Notes: a model not told the origin generated them from the letters alone. A stretch of DNA of 64,000 bases from Scylla paramamosain (GCF_035594125.1 NC_087158.1:11169300-11233299); one strand, 5' to 3'; counted from the stretch's first letter, positions 31,050 through 47,577 are shown. Numbers and translations are program-made.

Positions 31050-32840
31050 AAATGACAGAGACAGAGACTTCTAACTTCATAGAAGCTATTTCAGCAAGAG
31101 ACAAAATTATAAGTTTCCAGTTTAGATTATTAGTAAAGAACAGACCAAGAATTTTCAGTGTAGAAGGAGGGAAACCGCTGAGTGTCACTCAATCTTTAAG
31201 TGATAGGCGATGAAGTGGTGCATATCTTCGAGCTCTGGCGGGCAAAGCATATATGCGCCAGACAATTTTTCCATCTTAAAGCAAACAGAGGTGTGAGAGA
31301 AATATTTGTAACATTATTTGGCAATACTAACAAAAGCTGCTCCATACCACTTTTTCATGACTTTACATCTAATAATCAATGGAAAACAAGAATCATGGAA
31401 AGAGGTGATCCACTCTCATCCCAGTTCATATCCTAGCACAAATGCAAGCCAATTTTGTCCACTTCCAGCAAACACTGTTAAAACAAAAAAATCACATTTA
31501 TGGAACTTCTGGGCAGAGTGGAAGAACATTCTTTTGAAGACATGGGGAGAGCAGTGAGGGACAGATGGGGTAAGACAAGATGGGAGCTGCAGGTATGCAA
31601 GATGTAGCTGTGCAGTATCTAGCGTAATGAAAACACAATGGTCACCACCCTTGTGGAGTGGCTGATGATATATTGTTATTCAACCTTTACTGCTGGCTGA
31701 ACTAAAATAGCAAGTCAGAAAAAAGTGCCACTAGAAAGGAAAAAGGATAGATGCTTCTTATGCTGTAAGTTTCATTATTCTAGGATCTGTAAAAAAGAAA
31801 TATAACTCCAAAAATGAGTAGTTTTTCTCTTAAAAACTCCCATTATGAGAAGAGGTTCCCACACCAAATGTCCATCACTTAGAGATTAAGAAGAGGGGAC
31901 AGTTACCTGGAAGGCTGTGTTGAGCTGACAAAATTGAGATTCGGAGGCATTGAGCAAGTTTACTCTGCTCTACTTAGAAATTTTAGAAAACTCAGAAGAC
32001 CAGGATTCTGTGGCTTCCCTGTGTGAATTGTTTAATTCCTAGGCATCAAAGAAAAGATGTGGAGAAATGCAGAGTGGTATCATCACTGTGGAGTGGATAG
32101 GACAATGAGTTTAGTTTAAAAGATTATTCATGAATAATAGAGAGAATGACCATCTACCACAGCAGCAATAGAACTGTCTGAAAGGAAACTTGAGATGGAG
32201 TTATAAAGAGGATAAAAGTTGTAAGAAGATAACTTGGCAATTAAAACTTTGTGCCAGACTCTATCAAATGCTTTTGATATGTCTAAGGCAACAGCAGAGT
32301 ATCACCAAAAACAGGATAAAAGAGGATGACCAAGATTCAGTAAGGAAGGCCAGAAGACAATCAGTGGAATGGCCACAATAGAACCCATACTGGCAATCAG
32401 ACATAAGGTTGTAAAGTGATATATGTTTGAGAATCTTCCTATTGAGGATAGAATCAGAAAGTTTAGAAAGTCAGGAGATTAAAGAAAGAGAATGATAATT
32501 TGGAAGGTCAGAGTGGTCACCCTTTTTTTAGAATAGGGTGAATACAGGCAAACTTCCAACAGGAAGGAAAAGTAAATGTTGACAGAGCTGGAAGAGTTTG
32601 ACTGCATGGGGGTAATTATGGAGAACAATATGAGGAGCCCCATCAGATCCATAAGCCTTCCAAGGGTCAAGGCCAGCAAGGACATGAAATACACCATTAG
32701 GAAAAATCTTAACAGGAGGCATGAAAATGTAGTCAGAGAGTGGTGAAGAGGGAAGAACAAGCACAATTATCCAGATATGAGTACTTAGCAAAGGCCTGAG
32801 TGAAGAGTTTAGTTTTAGAGATTGATGAAAAGATCAGTCA
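31050..32840 (-). mobile_element. Jockey/BS-like LINE copy I, old and interrupted
   Basis: Minus-strand LINE sequence, more diverged than the other copies, runs from the C-terminal RT region (near 31060) to the linker before RT (near 32830). Recognisable stretches include the anti-sense of KAYGSDGAPHIV (about 32620-32660) and of the KAFD region (about 32270). An unrelated segment interrupts it at about 31190-31888. It lies in intron 6, which also explains why that intron is larger than its neighbours. Confidence 0.75.
31190..31888. mobile_element. ~700-bp insertion with short inverted ends in LINE copy I
   Basis: The LINE is continuous on both sides (GAGTGTCA ... AAGAAGAGGGGACAGTT) but interrupted here. 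The insert starts CTTTAAGTGATAGG and, read backwards, the other end starts CTCTAAGTGATGGAC, giving imperfect inverted repeats of 12-15 bp. The target duplication could not be fixed. No coding region or family was recognised. Confidence 0.5.
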
Positions 32841-32853
32841 AAAATAGTTTTCA

Positions 32854-33141
<288 letters not shown>

Positions 33142-33415
33142 TTAAACAAACATGTGATAACTTGGGAACCTTATACATGTTATGCACAATTTCTTGGTGT
33201 ACAAATGTAATGACTCCTCCCTACTTGATGAAGTAGTTTTCCTACCTATATTTCTAACAAAAGCAACAACTGTCATCTTTTTTCATGGCAGCTGTTATTG
33301 GTTAGAGCTGCATCTGATGTGTATCTTAGGCCTGCCTTCTTCCTCTCTCCTCCACATCCCCCTTCCTGTCCCTCTCCCCCATCCCCCCATGCTTCTCATA
33401 CCTCCTTCACCCTGC

Positions 33416-33969
<554 letters not shown>

Positions 33970-34220
33970 TCCTCCTTCTTTGTTCAGTCAGATGATAATG
34001 GTGTGAAATCCTTCTCGTCAGAGGCAGGCACCACACACACATACACACATATAAGCTCTTGTACCACTTGTGCTTGGTTTATAATAATAATAGCAATGAT
34101 ACTACTACTACTACATTATTGATATTATACTCCAACAAGTACATTATTGAAATTATACTACTACTGCTACATTACTAATATTATCATTATTATATAAGTT
34201 TACTGATTTTCAATATAAAT

Positions 34221-34300
34221 ACAGTTGAACCTCAGTTACCAAATGCCTACCTTTTTTTTAATTTCCTTTTCTACCAAAATTTTCAACTCGGTATTTTTTA
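34221..34300. mobile_element. Fragment of a Tigger-like MITE end
   Basis: TACAGTTGAACCTCAGTTAC followed by CAAATGCC closely resembles the left end of the element at 56836 (GAGTGGAACCTCAGTTACTG). The other end was not found. A LINE 3' end begins at about 34302, so the MITE was probably cut by that insertion. Confidence 0.5.
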
Positions 34301-34848
34301 TTTATTTATTTTTTTTTATGTAAGAAGGACACTGGTCAAGAGCAACAAAAATCAATAAAAAAAATGCCCACTGAAATGCCAGTCCTGTAAAAGGGTCAAG
34401 GCAGTGGTCAAAAATTGGTGGATAAGTGTCTTGAAACCTCCCTCTTGAAGGAATTCAAGTCATAGGAAGGTGGAAATACAGAAGCAGACAGGGAGTTCCA
34501 GAGTTTACCAGAGAAAGGGATGAATGATTGAGAATACTGGTTAACTCTTGCATTAGAGAGGTGGACAGAATAGGGGTGAGAGAAAGAAGAAAGTCTTGTG
34601 CAGCGAGGCCGCGGAAGGAGGGGAGGCATGCAGTTAGCAAGATCAGAAGAGCAGTTAGCATGAAAATAGCGGTAGAAGACAGCTAGATATGCAACATTGC
34701 GGAGGTGAGAGAGAGGCTGAAGACAGTCAGTTAGAGGAGAGGAGTTGATGAGACGAAAAGCTTTAGATTCCACCCTGTCTAGAAGAGCAGTATGAGTGGA
34801 ACCCTCCCAGACATGTGAAGCATACTCCATACATGGACGGATAAGGCC

Positions 34849-36057
34849 CTAGTACAGAGTTAGCAGCTGGGGGGGTGAGAAAAACTGGCGGAGACATCTC
34901 AGAACACCTAACTTCATAGAAGCTGTTCTAGCTAGAGATGAGATGTGAAGTTTCCAGTTCAGATTATAAGTAAAGGACAGACCGAGGATGTTCAGTGTAG
35001 AAGAGGGGGACAGTTGAGTGTCATTGAAGAAGAGGGGATAGTTGTCTGGAAGGTTGTGTCGAGTTGATAGATGGAGGAATTGAGTTTTTGAGGCATTGAA
35101 CAATACCAAGTTTGCTCTGCCCCAATCAGAAATTTTAGAAAGATCAGAAGTCAGGCGTTCTGTGGCTTCCCTGCGTGCTATGTTTACCTCCTGAAGGGTT
35201 GGACGTCTATGAAAAGACGTGGAAAAGTGCAGGGTGGTATCATCAGCATAGGAGTGGATAGGACAAGAAGTTTGGTTTAGCAGATCATTGAAGAGAGTTG
35301 GTGACAGGACAGAACCCTGAGGAACACCACTGTTAATAGATTTAGGAGAAGAACAGTGACCGTCTACCACAGCAGCAATAGAACGGTCAGAAAGGAAACT
35401 TGAGATGAAGTTACAGAGAGAAGGATAGAAACCGTAGGAGGGTAGTTTGGAAACCAAAGCTTTGTGCCAGACTCTATCAAAAGCTTTTGATATGTCCAAG
35501 GCAACAGCAAAAGTTTCACCAAAATCTCTAAAAGAGGATGACCAAGACTCAGTAAGGAAAGCCAGAAGATCACCAGTAGAGCGGCCTTGACGGAACCCAT
35601 ACTGGCGATCAGATAGAAGGTTGTGAAGTGATAGATGTTTAAGAATCTTCCTGTTGAGGATAGACTCAAAAACTTTAGATAGGCAGGAAATTAAAGCAAT
35701 AGGACAGTAGTTTGAGGGATTAGAACGGTCACCCTTTTTAGGAACAGGTTGAATGTAGGCAAACTTCCAGCATGAAGGAAAGGTAGATGTTGACAGACAG
35801 AGCTGAAAGAGTTTGACTAGGCAAGGTGCAAGCACGGAGGCACAGTTTCGGAGAACAATAGGAGGGACCCCATCAGGTCCATAAGCCTTCCGAGGGTTTA
35901 GGCCAGCGAGGGCATGGAAAACATCATTGCGAAGAATTTTAATAGGTGGCATGAAGTAGTCAGAGGGTGGAGGAGAGGGAGGAACAAGCCCAGAATTGTC
36001 CAAGGTTGAGTTTTTAGAGCACACGGAAGCAGTAGTCATTCCAAGGAAAATCAGCAA
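34849..36057 (-). CDS. LINE reverse transcriptase (copy D), 402-codon open frame
   Basis: This is the longest uninterrupted LINE frame in the window. Domains in order: [32 protein letters not shown], the fingers region, [20 protein letters not shown] (first catalytic Asp), [10 protein letters not shown] and YADD (catalytic pair), then [11 protein letters not shown] and the thumb region. The loop after SPTLF has lost about four residues normally present before INDLL, which may impair folding. The upstream endonuclease is out of frame and deleted, so this is not a complete element. Its intact frame suggests recent insertion. Confidence 0.85.
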   Translation of the reverse strand: MLIFLGMTTASVCSKNSTLDNSGLVPPSPPPSDYFMPPIKILRNDVFHALAGLNPRKAYGPDGVPPIVLRNCASVLAPCLVKLFQLCLSTSTFPSCWKFAYIQPVPKKGDRSNPSNYCPIALISCLSKVFESILNRKILKHLSLHNLLSDRQYGFRQGRSTGDLLAFLTESWSSSFRDFGETFAVALDISKAFDRVWHKALVSKLPSYGFYPSLCNFISSFLSDRSIAAVVDGHCSSPKSINSGVPQGSVLSPTLFNDLLNQTSCPIHSYADDTTLHFSTSFHRRPTLQEVNIARREATERLTSDLSKISDWGRANLVLFNASKTQFLHLSTRHNLPDNYPLFFNDTQLSPSSTLNILGLSFTYNLNWKLHISSLARTASMKLGVLRCLRQFFSPPQLLTLY

Positions 36058-36630
36058 AATACCTCCTCAGGTCCCCCCAACTGGCAGAGGCAAAATGCCA
36101 GAGGCACCTTCGCTTAGGGGGATCCTGAGGAAGGATTGGAGTGATAGGACAAGATAAAGATATGAGATTGTGATCGGAGGAGCCCAACGGAGAAGAAAGG
36201 GTGACAGCATAAGCAGGATTAGAGGTCAGGAAAAGGTCAAGAATGTTGGGCGTATCTCCAAGACGGTCAGGAATGCGAGTAGGGCAGTCCCTCCTTAGGA
36301 GGGACTGCAGTGATAGGACAAGATACAGATAAGAGATTGTGATCGGAGGAACCCAACAGAGAAGATGGGGTAACAGCATGAGCATAAGAATTAAAGGTAA
36401 GGAAAAGGTCAGGAATGTTGGGTGTATCTCTAAGTTGGTCAGGAATATGAATAGGGTATTGCACCAACTGCTCTAGGTCATGGAGGATAGCAAAGTTAAA
36501 GGCTAGTTCACCAGGATGGTCAGTGAAGGGAGAGGAAAGCTAAAGCTGGTGGTGAACAGTGAAGTCTCCAAGAATGGATATCTCCACAAAAGCGAAGAGA
36601 GTCAGAATGTGCTCCTCTTTGGAAGTTAAG

Positions 36631-39600
36631 TTTTTTTTTTTTTTTAAGTAGGAGGAACATTGGCCAAAAATCCAATAAAAAAAAAAAATGCTTACTGAAA
36701 TGCCAGTCCCATAAAAGGATCAAAGCAGTAGTCAAAAACTGAAGGATAAGTGTCTTGAAACCTCCCTCTTGAAGGAATTCAAGTCATAGGAAGTGGAAAT
36801 ACAGAAGCAGGCAGGGAGTTCCAGCATTTACCAGAGAAAGGGATGAATGATTGAGAATACTGGTTAATTCTTGCATTAGAGAGGTGGACAGAATAGAAGT
36901 GAGAGAAAGAAGAAAGTCTTGTGCAGCAAGGCTGTGGGAAGAGGGGAGGCATGCAGTTAGCAAGATCAGAAGAGCAGTTAGCATGAAAATAGCGGTAGAA
37001 GACAGCTAGAGATGCAACTCTGTGGTGGTGAGAGATAGGCTAAAGACAGTCAGTTAGAGGAGAGGAGTTGATGAGACGAAAAGCTTTTGATTCCACCCTG
37101 TCTAGAAGAGCAGTATGAGTGGAACCCCCCAGACATGTGAAGCATACTGCATACATGGACGGATAAGGCCCTTGTACAGAGTTAGCAACTTCGGGGGAAG
37201 TGAGAAAAACTGACGGAGACATCTCAGAATGCCTAACTTCATAGAAGCTGTTTTAGCTAAAGATGAGATGTGAAGTTTCCAGTTCAGATTATAAGTAAAG
37301 GACAGACCAAGGATGTTCAGGGTAGAAGAGGGGGACAGTTGAGTGTCATTGAAGAAGAGGGGACAGTTGTCTGGAAGGTTGTGTCGAGCTGATAGATGGA
37401 GGAATTGGGTTTTTGAGGCATTGAACAATACCTAGTTTGCTCTACCCTAATCAGAAATTTTAGAAAGATTAGAAGTCAAGCGTTCTGTGGCTTCCCTGCA
37501 TGAAATGTTTACTTCCTGAAGGGTTGGACGTCTATAAAAAGGCGTGGAAAAGTGCAGGGTGGTATCATCAGTGTAGGAGTGGATAGGACAAGAAGTTTGG
37601 TTTAGAAGATCATTAATGAATAATAAGGAGAGTGGGTGACAGGACAGAACCTTGAGGAACACCACTGTTAATAGATTTAGGAGAATAGTGACTGTCTACC
37701 ATAGCAGCAATAGAAAGATCAGAAAGAAAATTTGAGATGAAGTTACAGAGAGAAGGATAGAAGCCGTAGGAGGGTATTTTGGAAATCAAAGCTTTGTGCC
37801 AGACTCTATCAAAAGCTTATGATATGTCCAAGGTAAAAGTTTCACCAAAATCTCTAAAAGAGGATGACCAAGACTCAGTAAGGAAAGCCAGAAGATCACC
37901 AGTAGAGCGGCCTTAACGGAACCCATACTGGCGATCAGATAGAAGATTGTGAAGTGATAGATGTTTAAGAAACTTCCTGTTGAGGATAGATTCAAAAACT
38001 TTAGATAGGCAGGAAATTAAAGCAATAGGATGGTAGTTTGAGGGATTAGAATGGTCACCCTTTTTAAGAACAGGCTGAATGTAGGCAAACTTCCAGCAAG
38101 AAGGAAAGGTAGATGTTGACAGACAGAGCTGAGAGAGTTCAACTAGGCAAGGTGCAAACACGGAGGCACAGTTTCAGAGAAGAATAGGAGGGACCCCATG
38201 AGGTCCATAAGCCTTCCAAGGGTTTAGGTCAGGAAGGGCATGGAAAACATCATTGCGAAGAATTTTAATAAGTAGCATGAAGTAGTCAGAGGGTGGAGCA
38301 GAGGGAGGAACAAGCCCAGAATCATCCAAGGTAGAGTTTTTAGCGAAGGTTTCAGCGAAGAGTTCAGCTTTAGAAATAGATGTGATAGCAGTGGTGCCAT
38401 CTGGTTGAAATAAAGGAGGGAAAGAAGAAGAAGCAAAGTTATTGGAGATATTTTTGGCTAGATGCCAGAAGTCACGAGAGGAGTTAGATCTTGAAAGGTT
38501 TTGACACTTTCTGTTAATGAAGGAGTTTTTGGCTAGTTGGAGAACAGACTTGGCATGGTTCTGGGCAAAAATATAAAGTGCATGAGATTCTCGTGATGGT
38601 AGGCTTAAGTACCTTTTGTAGGCCACCTCTCTATCATGTATAGCACGAGAACAAGTTGTGTTAAACCAAGATTTGGAAGGTTTAGATCGAGAAAAAGAGT
38701 GAGGAATATATGCCTCCATGCCAGACACTATCACCTTTGTTATGCCCTCAGCACATGAAGACAGGTCTCTGACATGGAAGCAGTAGTCATCCCAAGGAAA
38801 ATCAGCAAAATACCTCCTCAGGTCCCCCCAACTAGCAGAGGCAAAATGCCAGAGGCACCTTTGCTTAGGGAGATCCTGAGAAGAGATTGGAGCGATAGGA
38901 CAAGATACAGATATGAGATTGTGATCGGAGGAGCCCAACAGAGAAGAAAGGGTGACAGCATAAGCAGAAGGATTAGAGGTTGGGAAGAGGTCAAGAATGT
39001 TGGGCGTATCTCCAAGATGGCCAGGAATACGAGTAAGATGTTGTACCAATTGCTATAGGTCGTGGAGGATAGCAAAGATGAAGGCTAGTTCACCAGGATG
39101 GTCAGTGAAGGTAGAGGAAAGCCAAAGCTGGTGGTGAACATTGAAGTCTCCAAGAATGGAAATCTCTGCAGAAGGGAAGAGGGTCAGAATGTGCTCCACT
39201 TTGGAAGTTAAGTACTCAAAGAATTTCTTATAGTCAGAGGAGTTAGGTGAGAGGTAGACAGCACAGAAAAATTTAGTTTGAGAGTGACTCTGTAGTCGTA
39301 GCCAGATGGTGGAAAACTCGGGAGATTAAAAAACGTGGGGACGAGAGCAGGTTAAGTCATTGCGCACATAAACGCAACATCCAACTTTGGATTGAAATTG
39401 AGGCTAGAAAAAGTAGGAGAGAACAGAAAAGGGGCTACTGTCAGTTGCCTCAGACACCTGAGTTTCAGTGAGGAAAGAAGGTGAGTTTTAGAAGAGGAGA
39501 GGTGGTGTTCTACAGATTGAAAATTAGATCTTAGATTGCGAATGTTGCAGAAGTTAATGAAGAAAAAGTTGAGGGGGTGTCAAGACACTAAGGGTCATCA

Positions 39601-39932
39601 ACAGAAAGGCAGTCTGACCTAGGGACATTTATGGTCCCCTCCCCAGATGGGGACTCCGAGGCTGGTGTAGGAGTCGCCACAATAATTTTGAAATTTTTGA
39701 GTGAAGGGTGTGTGTGTTTTTAGGTGCTTGTAGTTTTGTGTGGAGGAAGAGAGTTGTCTTTAGAGGGCAGGCTATGACTGCCCTCCTTGTGTTGTGAGAC
39801 ACAAAGGGAAACGTTCAGTGAGGTCACAGCTGGGTTTAATGATAAGCTCACAGCACCCCTTGAACAGTGCTTTAGACCTCACTGGGAGTAATTATCATTT
39901 CGGCAGGTGTCTACTGCCTCCTTCTGTGGTAG
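36631..39932 (-). mobile_element. Jockey/BS-like LINE copy E, nearly full length, nested in copy D
   Basis: The 3' poly-T edge is at 36631 and the 5' end at about 39932 (minus strand begins ACAGAAGGAGGCAGTAG), 3.3 kb in all. The endonuclease/linker frame 39049-38174 (291 codons) carries [31 protein letters not shown] and [14 protein letters not shown] pieces follow at 38161-37913, 37665-37447 and 37428-37102. Stops and shifts break it. Host copy D reads TTGGAAGTTAAGT at its left edge and TAGTCAAAGAA at its right edge, which rejoin as in other copies, proving the nesting. Confidence 0.87.
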
Positions 39933-39998
39933 TCAAAGAATTTTTTATAGCCAGAGGAGTTAGGTGAGAGATATACGGCACATATAAATTTAGTTTGA

Positions 39999-41025
39999 GA
40001 GTGGTGGATGGAAAATTTCTTGACAAAAAGAAAAAAAAAAAAACGGTGGTAAAAGATAAAAAATCATCATGGAGGGAAGTCATAAGTGGAGTACCCCAAG
40101 GCTCAGTACTTGCACCAATCATGTTTGCAGTCTATATAAATGATATGACGGAGAGTGTAAACAGCTATATGAGCCTTTTTGTGGATGATGCAAAGTTGAG
40201 AGTGCAGTGGACTGTGGAGCATTACAAGAAGACCTGAACAAGATATCAGAGTGGAGTTATAGATGGGAAATGGAATTTAATTTAAAGAATTGTAAGGTAA
40301 TAGAATTTGGAGAAAGTACAAGAAGAGTAAAAGGAAATTATGTGTTGAATGGTGTAAGGTTGAGTGGAGCAGAAGAGGAAAAGGATCTCGGTGTTACAGT
40401 GACTGGGAACCTGACCCCAGAGAGACACATTAGCAAAATTACAGGAAAAACCTATAACTTGTTGAGAAGAATAAGGCAGGCCTTTGCATATATGGATGAA
40501 GAGATGGTCAGGAAGATGATCGAGTCGCTGATAAGACCTAGACTAGAATATACAGCAGTAGTGTGGTCGCCATACAAGAAAAAGGATATAAGGAAGTTGG
40601 AGAGAGTTCAGAGAGCAGCTATGAAGATGGTACCAAGTATCAGGGACTTGTCATATGAAGAGAGACTGGGAAGGCTACATCTACGAATGATGGAAAAGAG
40701 GAGAGAAAGGGGAGACTTGATTGTGATATATAAAGCATATGAGGGAGCAGAGGAGATGGACCGGAGCGACTTAATGGTCCGGGATACACGGGACACTAGA
40801 GGACACGGGAAGAGGCTGAAGAGGAGTACTAGTAGAAGAGATGTCAAAAAGTATAGTTTCCCATATAGAAGTATTGATGTTTGAACAGTCTGGATGAGGA
40901 GATAGTAAATGCAGAAAGTATACATGGATTCAAGGCTGAGTTGGATATTAAAAGATATGGAGATGGGACAGCACGAGCATAGCTCTTTTCCCATAAAGCA
41001 CAACTAGGTAAATACAACTAGGTAA

Positions 41026-41073
<48 letters not shown>
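39999..41073 (+). mobile_element. CR1-like LINE, copy 2, 5'-truncated
   Basis: It starts in RT ([20 protein letters not shown], then LFVDDAKL at 40170-40200 in a 40207-adjacent frame) and continues in a 225-codon frame (40207-40884) covering the thumb and C-terminal region: WEMEFNLKNCKVIEFG, KDLGVTVTGNLTPERH and RLEYTAVVWSPYKKKD. The 3' end has ACTAGGTAAATACA twice in tandem, then (CA)n to about 41073. Its 5' edge abuts LINE copy D at 39998. Confidence 0.85.
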
Positions 41074-41076
<3 letters not shown>

Positions 41077-41079
41077 CCT

Positions 41080-41700
41080 TTGATGATTTTAAACACTTGT
41101 ATTAAGCCATCTCTTAGTCTTCTTTGTGTTTGAGGGAATAAATTTAATTCTTCAAGTCACTCTTCATATGATTAATTTCTAAGGCTTGGTATAGTTTTTG
41201 TTAGTCTACACTGAACTCTAATTTATTTATGTCTTTCTGGACACAATATTCTAAAAGGGGATGGACCAAAGAGTTCTACAGTGAGGACTGTATCTTTAGA
41301 TTTATAATCAAATGATCTGCCAATTAAGCCAATTATTTTGTTCACTTTCTTTATGACTTCTGACCATTGTTGGCTAGGTTTTAGGCTGTTTGATATTGTT
41401 ACTCCAAAATCAATTTCGCTGTCTATATTTTTAAGTTGGGTGCCATTCATAATATACTTTGCTTTTCCATTTTGATACCCTATATGAAACACTACACACT
41501 TATGTGCATTAAAACTCATTTGTCAGGTTTGCTCCCACTCTGAAAACTTAGTCTACATTATTCTGCATTTCTTTAACTTGTTCATTAAAGACTACAGAAT
41601 TCACTATTTTGGCATCATCTACAAACTTTGATATTATACTGGTAACTCCCTCAACTATGTCATTTATATAAACAAGGAAGACATGTGATGTGGTGCTATA
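41080..41700 (-). pseudogene. Fragment of a second CR1-type LINE family
   Basis: On the minus strand, VYINDIVEG and KFVDDAKIVNS (RT catalytic box) lie near 41690-41610. They are followed by the open frame 41519-41223: MSFNAHKCVVFHIGYQNGKA, IDFGVTISNSLKPS and NKIIGLIGRSFDYKSKD. This is the RT palm and thumb of a LINE distinct in sequence from the other CR1-like copies. A stop separates the two parts. Confidence 0.75.
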
Positions 41701-42102
41701 CTTATATATATGCTGAATGTGGAAATATTTAACAGGTTTATATTGTGTATTTCAATCTATGGGTGTTTTGATTATGTACTATATGAACATGGTTACCAAG
41801 CCTGTGCTCAGTATTTCAACAAAGGCCATTGAAACCACAATATAAAGTAAGTCATGTGGTCTATTACATATTCATTAGCTTTTCTTGTTAGAGGCATAAC
41901 ACATCTCTTCATTACTAAGTAACTGATAAAAATTTGTCTTGTTTGCTGATCATAGTAAGTAAATATTTAATTTCTAAAGCTAGTGCTCCTTCCTATCATG
42001 CTTGGACTCATGAATTATCGACCTGAGAAATCTGATCCCTGTGTTTAGGTCAACCCCCAATCTTTTGCCTACATATTTGGCCTTCAGAACTCGACCTATA
42101 CA

Positions 42103-43292
<1,190 letters not shown>

Positions 43293-43298
43293 TACGGT

Positions 43299-43460
<162 letters not shown>

Positions 43461-43750
43461 GAGGGGAATGGGGAGGTAAATATTGAGTAGTGTTGAGAAA
43501 GGAGATGTGGCTTAATTTATATGTCACAACACCTGGGCAATGATATTTACCAACTAAAATCCTTTGAGTTGATATGTCACCTTAGCTAAAAGGGTAGAAA
43601 TGCTGCTTCATTAAGTAGGAAGGCAGTTGTATATATCATATGAATGCTGAAAATTCATTTCAGTATGATAAAAAATTAGCCATGGTTTTCTATTTGGATC
43701 CCATAAAATTGAATATATATTAAGGCTTACTTGAACAAGAAATCAAATCA

Positions 43751-44950
<1,200 letters not shown>

Positions 44951-44974
44951 ATCTTTGGGCCTCATCCCACTCCC

Positions 44975-45463
44975 TCACCCCATTTGTCCTGACCCCACTG
45001 TGACCCCAACCTCTTTCTTGCTCTCTCCTATTTGTAGCAGCACCTTGGAAAGCGACTCAATGCAACCAATAAAGGAGATTTCTCCTATCAGTTCTTCCTT
45101 TAACCTGTATAAAGTAAGGATATCTTTTCTCATGTAGAAGTCCAAGATGGTTCTTTTCAGCACACTCTTCTTGAAGTCATTCACATCCATAATAGGGCCA
45201 CGGAGAATCCTTTTCTTTGAACAGAAAGTGGGTTCCTCTGGTCCAGGTTTTGTATCACAGGCTTTATTGATTTTACAGCAAATCTTTTTCACTGTGGTGA
45301 TTTTGATGTTGGTGGCTTTGGCTGTCCAACTGAAAGCTTGTGAGGGTGGCAGCAAAAGTTCTCTATTGGCCTTTTCTTCCATAAAATATCCATTTACATA
45401 GTAAATGACTTCCTCTGCTTGGCTGTACAGAGCACAAGAGTGGCAAGCTGGAAAACTTTCCAT
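44975..45463 (-). pseudogene. N-terminal fragment of a Tc1/IS630-like (DDE_3) transposase
   Basis: A 162-codon frame. It begins with SQAEEVIYYVNGYFMEEKAN and TAKATNIKITTVKKICCK, a helix-turn-helix region. KKRILRGPIMDVNDFKKSVL and KRTILDFYMRK follow, then IGEISFIGCIESLSKVLLQI. I associate this order (xxIxYxVYxFM..., RxAxATGxSxxTVxRI, LDDFDxxxIRRxIxxFY, FxGSxxSLxxILKxLG) with the N-terminal half of DDE_3-family transposon proteins. The catalytic half is absent: the frame ends in a CG-rich tail at 44975. Confidence 0.55.
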
Positions 45464-46302
45464 GGTGACAGAGTGACCAGGAATAAACGATCTGACCTGG
45501 GGTCACAGCAGGCCAGCTGGCTGTGGCCTGGGAAATCACATGTCAAGGGCACTGGGATGGCAAAAGCACATGACCTGTATGTGTTGCCAAGTATACCAGA
45601 AAACAAATGGAGTCATTCTTTCATCTTCAAATTGAAAACCAATCAATAAGCCATGCAGTCATATATAAAATAACATAATTTTTCATAATTTAAGGCAAAA
45701 GATAAAAGTATGAGCAAGAGAGAGAGAGAGATCACCATGTGTCTGTTGAGTGTGGACATGACAACAGGTACAGCCAAGGCCCTGAGCACCACGTTAATCT
45801 GGAAGGACTATAGTAAGGTTTGACTGTGATATCACAAATGATTTTGGACCAAAAATGTTGACAATTTTTCTAAGATTCAGTACACTTTCTAAAAACAACA
45901 AAAAAACTTTCAGAATTTTTTCTTTTCCTTTAATTGATGTGACAATTAAGAAAAGTACAGTGTTCCCCCATCTATTTGTGGTTAGGCATTCACAGGTTCA
46001 CATATTTGCAGAAAAAAAAAAAAAAAAAATGGAGGGAAGACAGAACTCCAAAGTAACATCTTAACTTGGGGTGGCAAGGCATCCCCAGGGCCCACAATGC
46101 TTTAACCTAACTTCAACCTGAAATCAGGAAATGATAAGCAAGGTAATATTAAAGGTAAGGTAATATTAAAGACAAGCTTCACTGAACTCATTGTGGCAGA
46201 CTCAGCAGAGGAACACAAACAAGTGGTGAACTATTGGAGCAATCAGATGACCTTATTCCTCTTCTTGTGACGAAAACTTGCTGACCTTGAGAGAAAATAC
46301 CT

Positions 46303-46950
<648 letters not shown>

Positions 46951-47302
46951 GACATGCTGGTGGTCAAGATTTCCTGGAATATTCCACCAAGTTTCCCATG
47001 AAATGTTGCCTCAGTACAAAACTCTCAAGAAGTTGTCTCATGTGACCATGCCTTTATTTTCTCTCAAGGTCAGCAAGTTGTGGTCACAAGAATAGGAAGG
47101 TCAGCTGATTGCTCCGGTTGTTTGCCACCTGTGTGTGTTCCTCTGCTGAGTCTGCCACAATGAGTTCAATGAAGCTTGCCTTTGCCTTGTGTTTAATAAG
47201 TGTGAGAAGTATATCTTATGGTTTAAACTTTAAACTTAGGTATTTCTGAGCCTTGTAGGGGCTGCATCCAGGATTCACAATTTTCACTATTTGCAAGGAG
47301 GC

Positions 47303-47347
47303 TTGGAATGTAACCCCTGTGAATAGCAGGGGTTACATTCCAAGGAA
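47303..47347. repeat. Perfect 18-bp-arm hairpin
   Basis: CTTGGAATGTAACCCCTG and its exact reverse complement CAGGGGTTACATTCCAAG are separated by about seven bases (TGAATAG). It lies inside the right part of the TA-flanked element. Confidence 0.9.
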
Positions 47348-47364
47348 ACCTGTATGTATTTACA

Positions 47365-47577
47365 TACAGTATTCTAAGGGGATACTGTCTGTAAAAAAAG
47401 TTAACTCAAAAGATTATTATTTTTTGGTCACCAAATTCTATTTGTTTAAATTCCTACTGAATTCCCCCATGAATAGCAAGGGAATACTGTATATCAAATC
47501 CAAGAAAAAAAAAAATCTGTTAACTCAAGAGTTTTTTGGGCATCAAATTCTATTTGTTTAAATTTCTACTGAATTCT
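47365..47577. repeat. ~120-bp direct duplication
   Basis: Two copies share GGGRATACTGT, an A run, GTTAACTCAA and AAATTCTATTTGTTTAAAT followed by CTACTGAATTC. They start near 47375 and 47480. The second copy's GGGAATACTGTA coincides with the proposed right end of the 45958 element, so that boundary is somewhat uncertain. Confidence 0.75.

Larger units (their letters stand above)
34302..39998 (-). mobile_element. Jockey/BS-like LINE copy D, interrupted by copy E
   Basis: The 3' end is at 34302 and the element reads leftward from high coordinates. Frames: 34830-34408 (C-terminus), 36057-34849 (402 codons, reverse transcriptase) and 36385-36014 (endonuclease end). The RT frame has [61 protein letters not shown] and [10 protein letters not shown], with no stops. 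About 540 nt between the endonuclease and RT are deleted, and part of the endonuclease is duplicated (36120-36480). At 36630 copy E begins. Copy D resumes at about 39933-39998 and then meets a CR1-like LINE. Confidence 0.87.
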
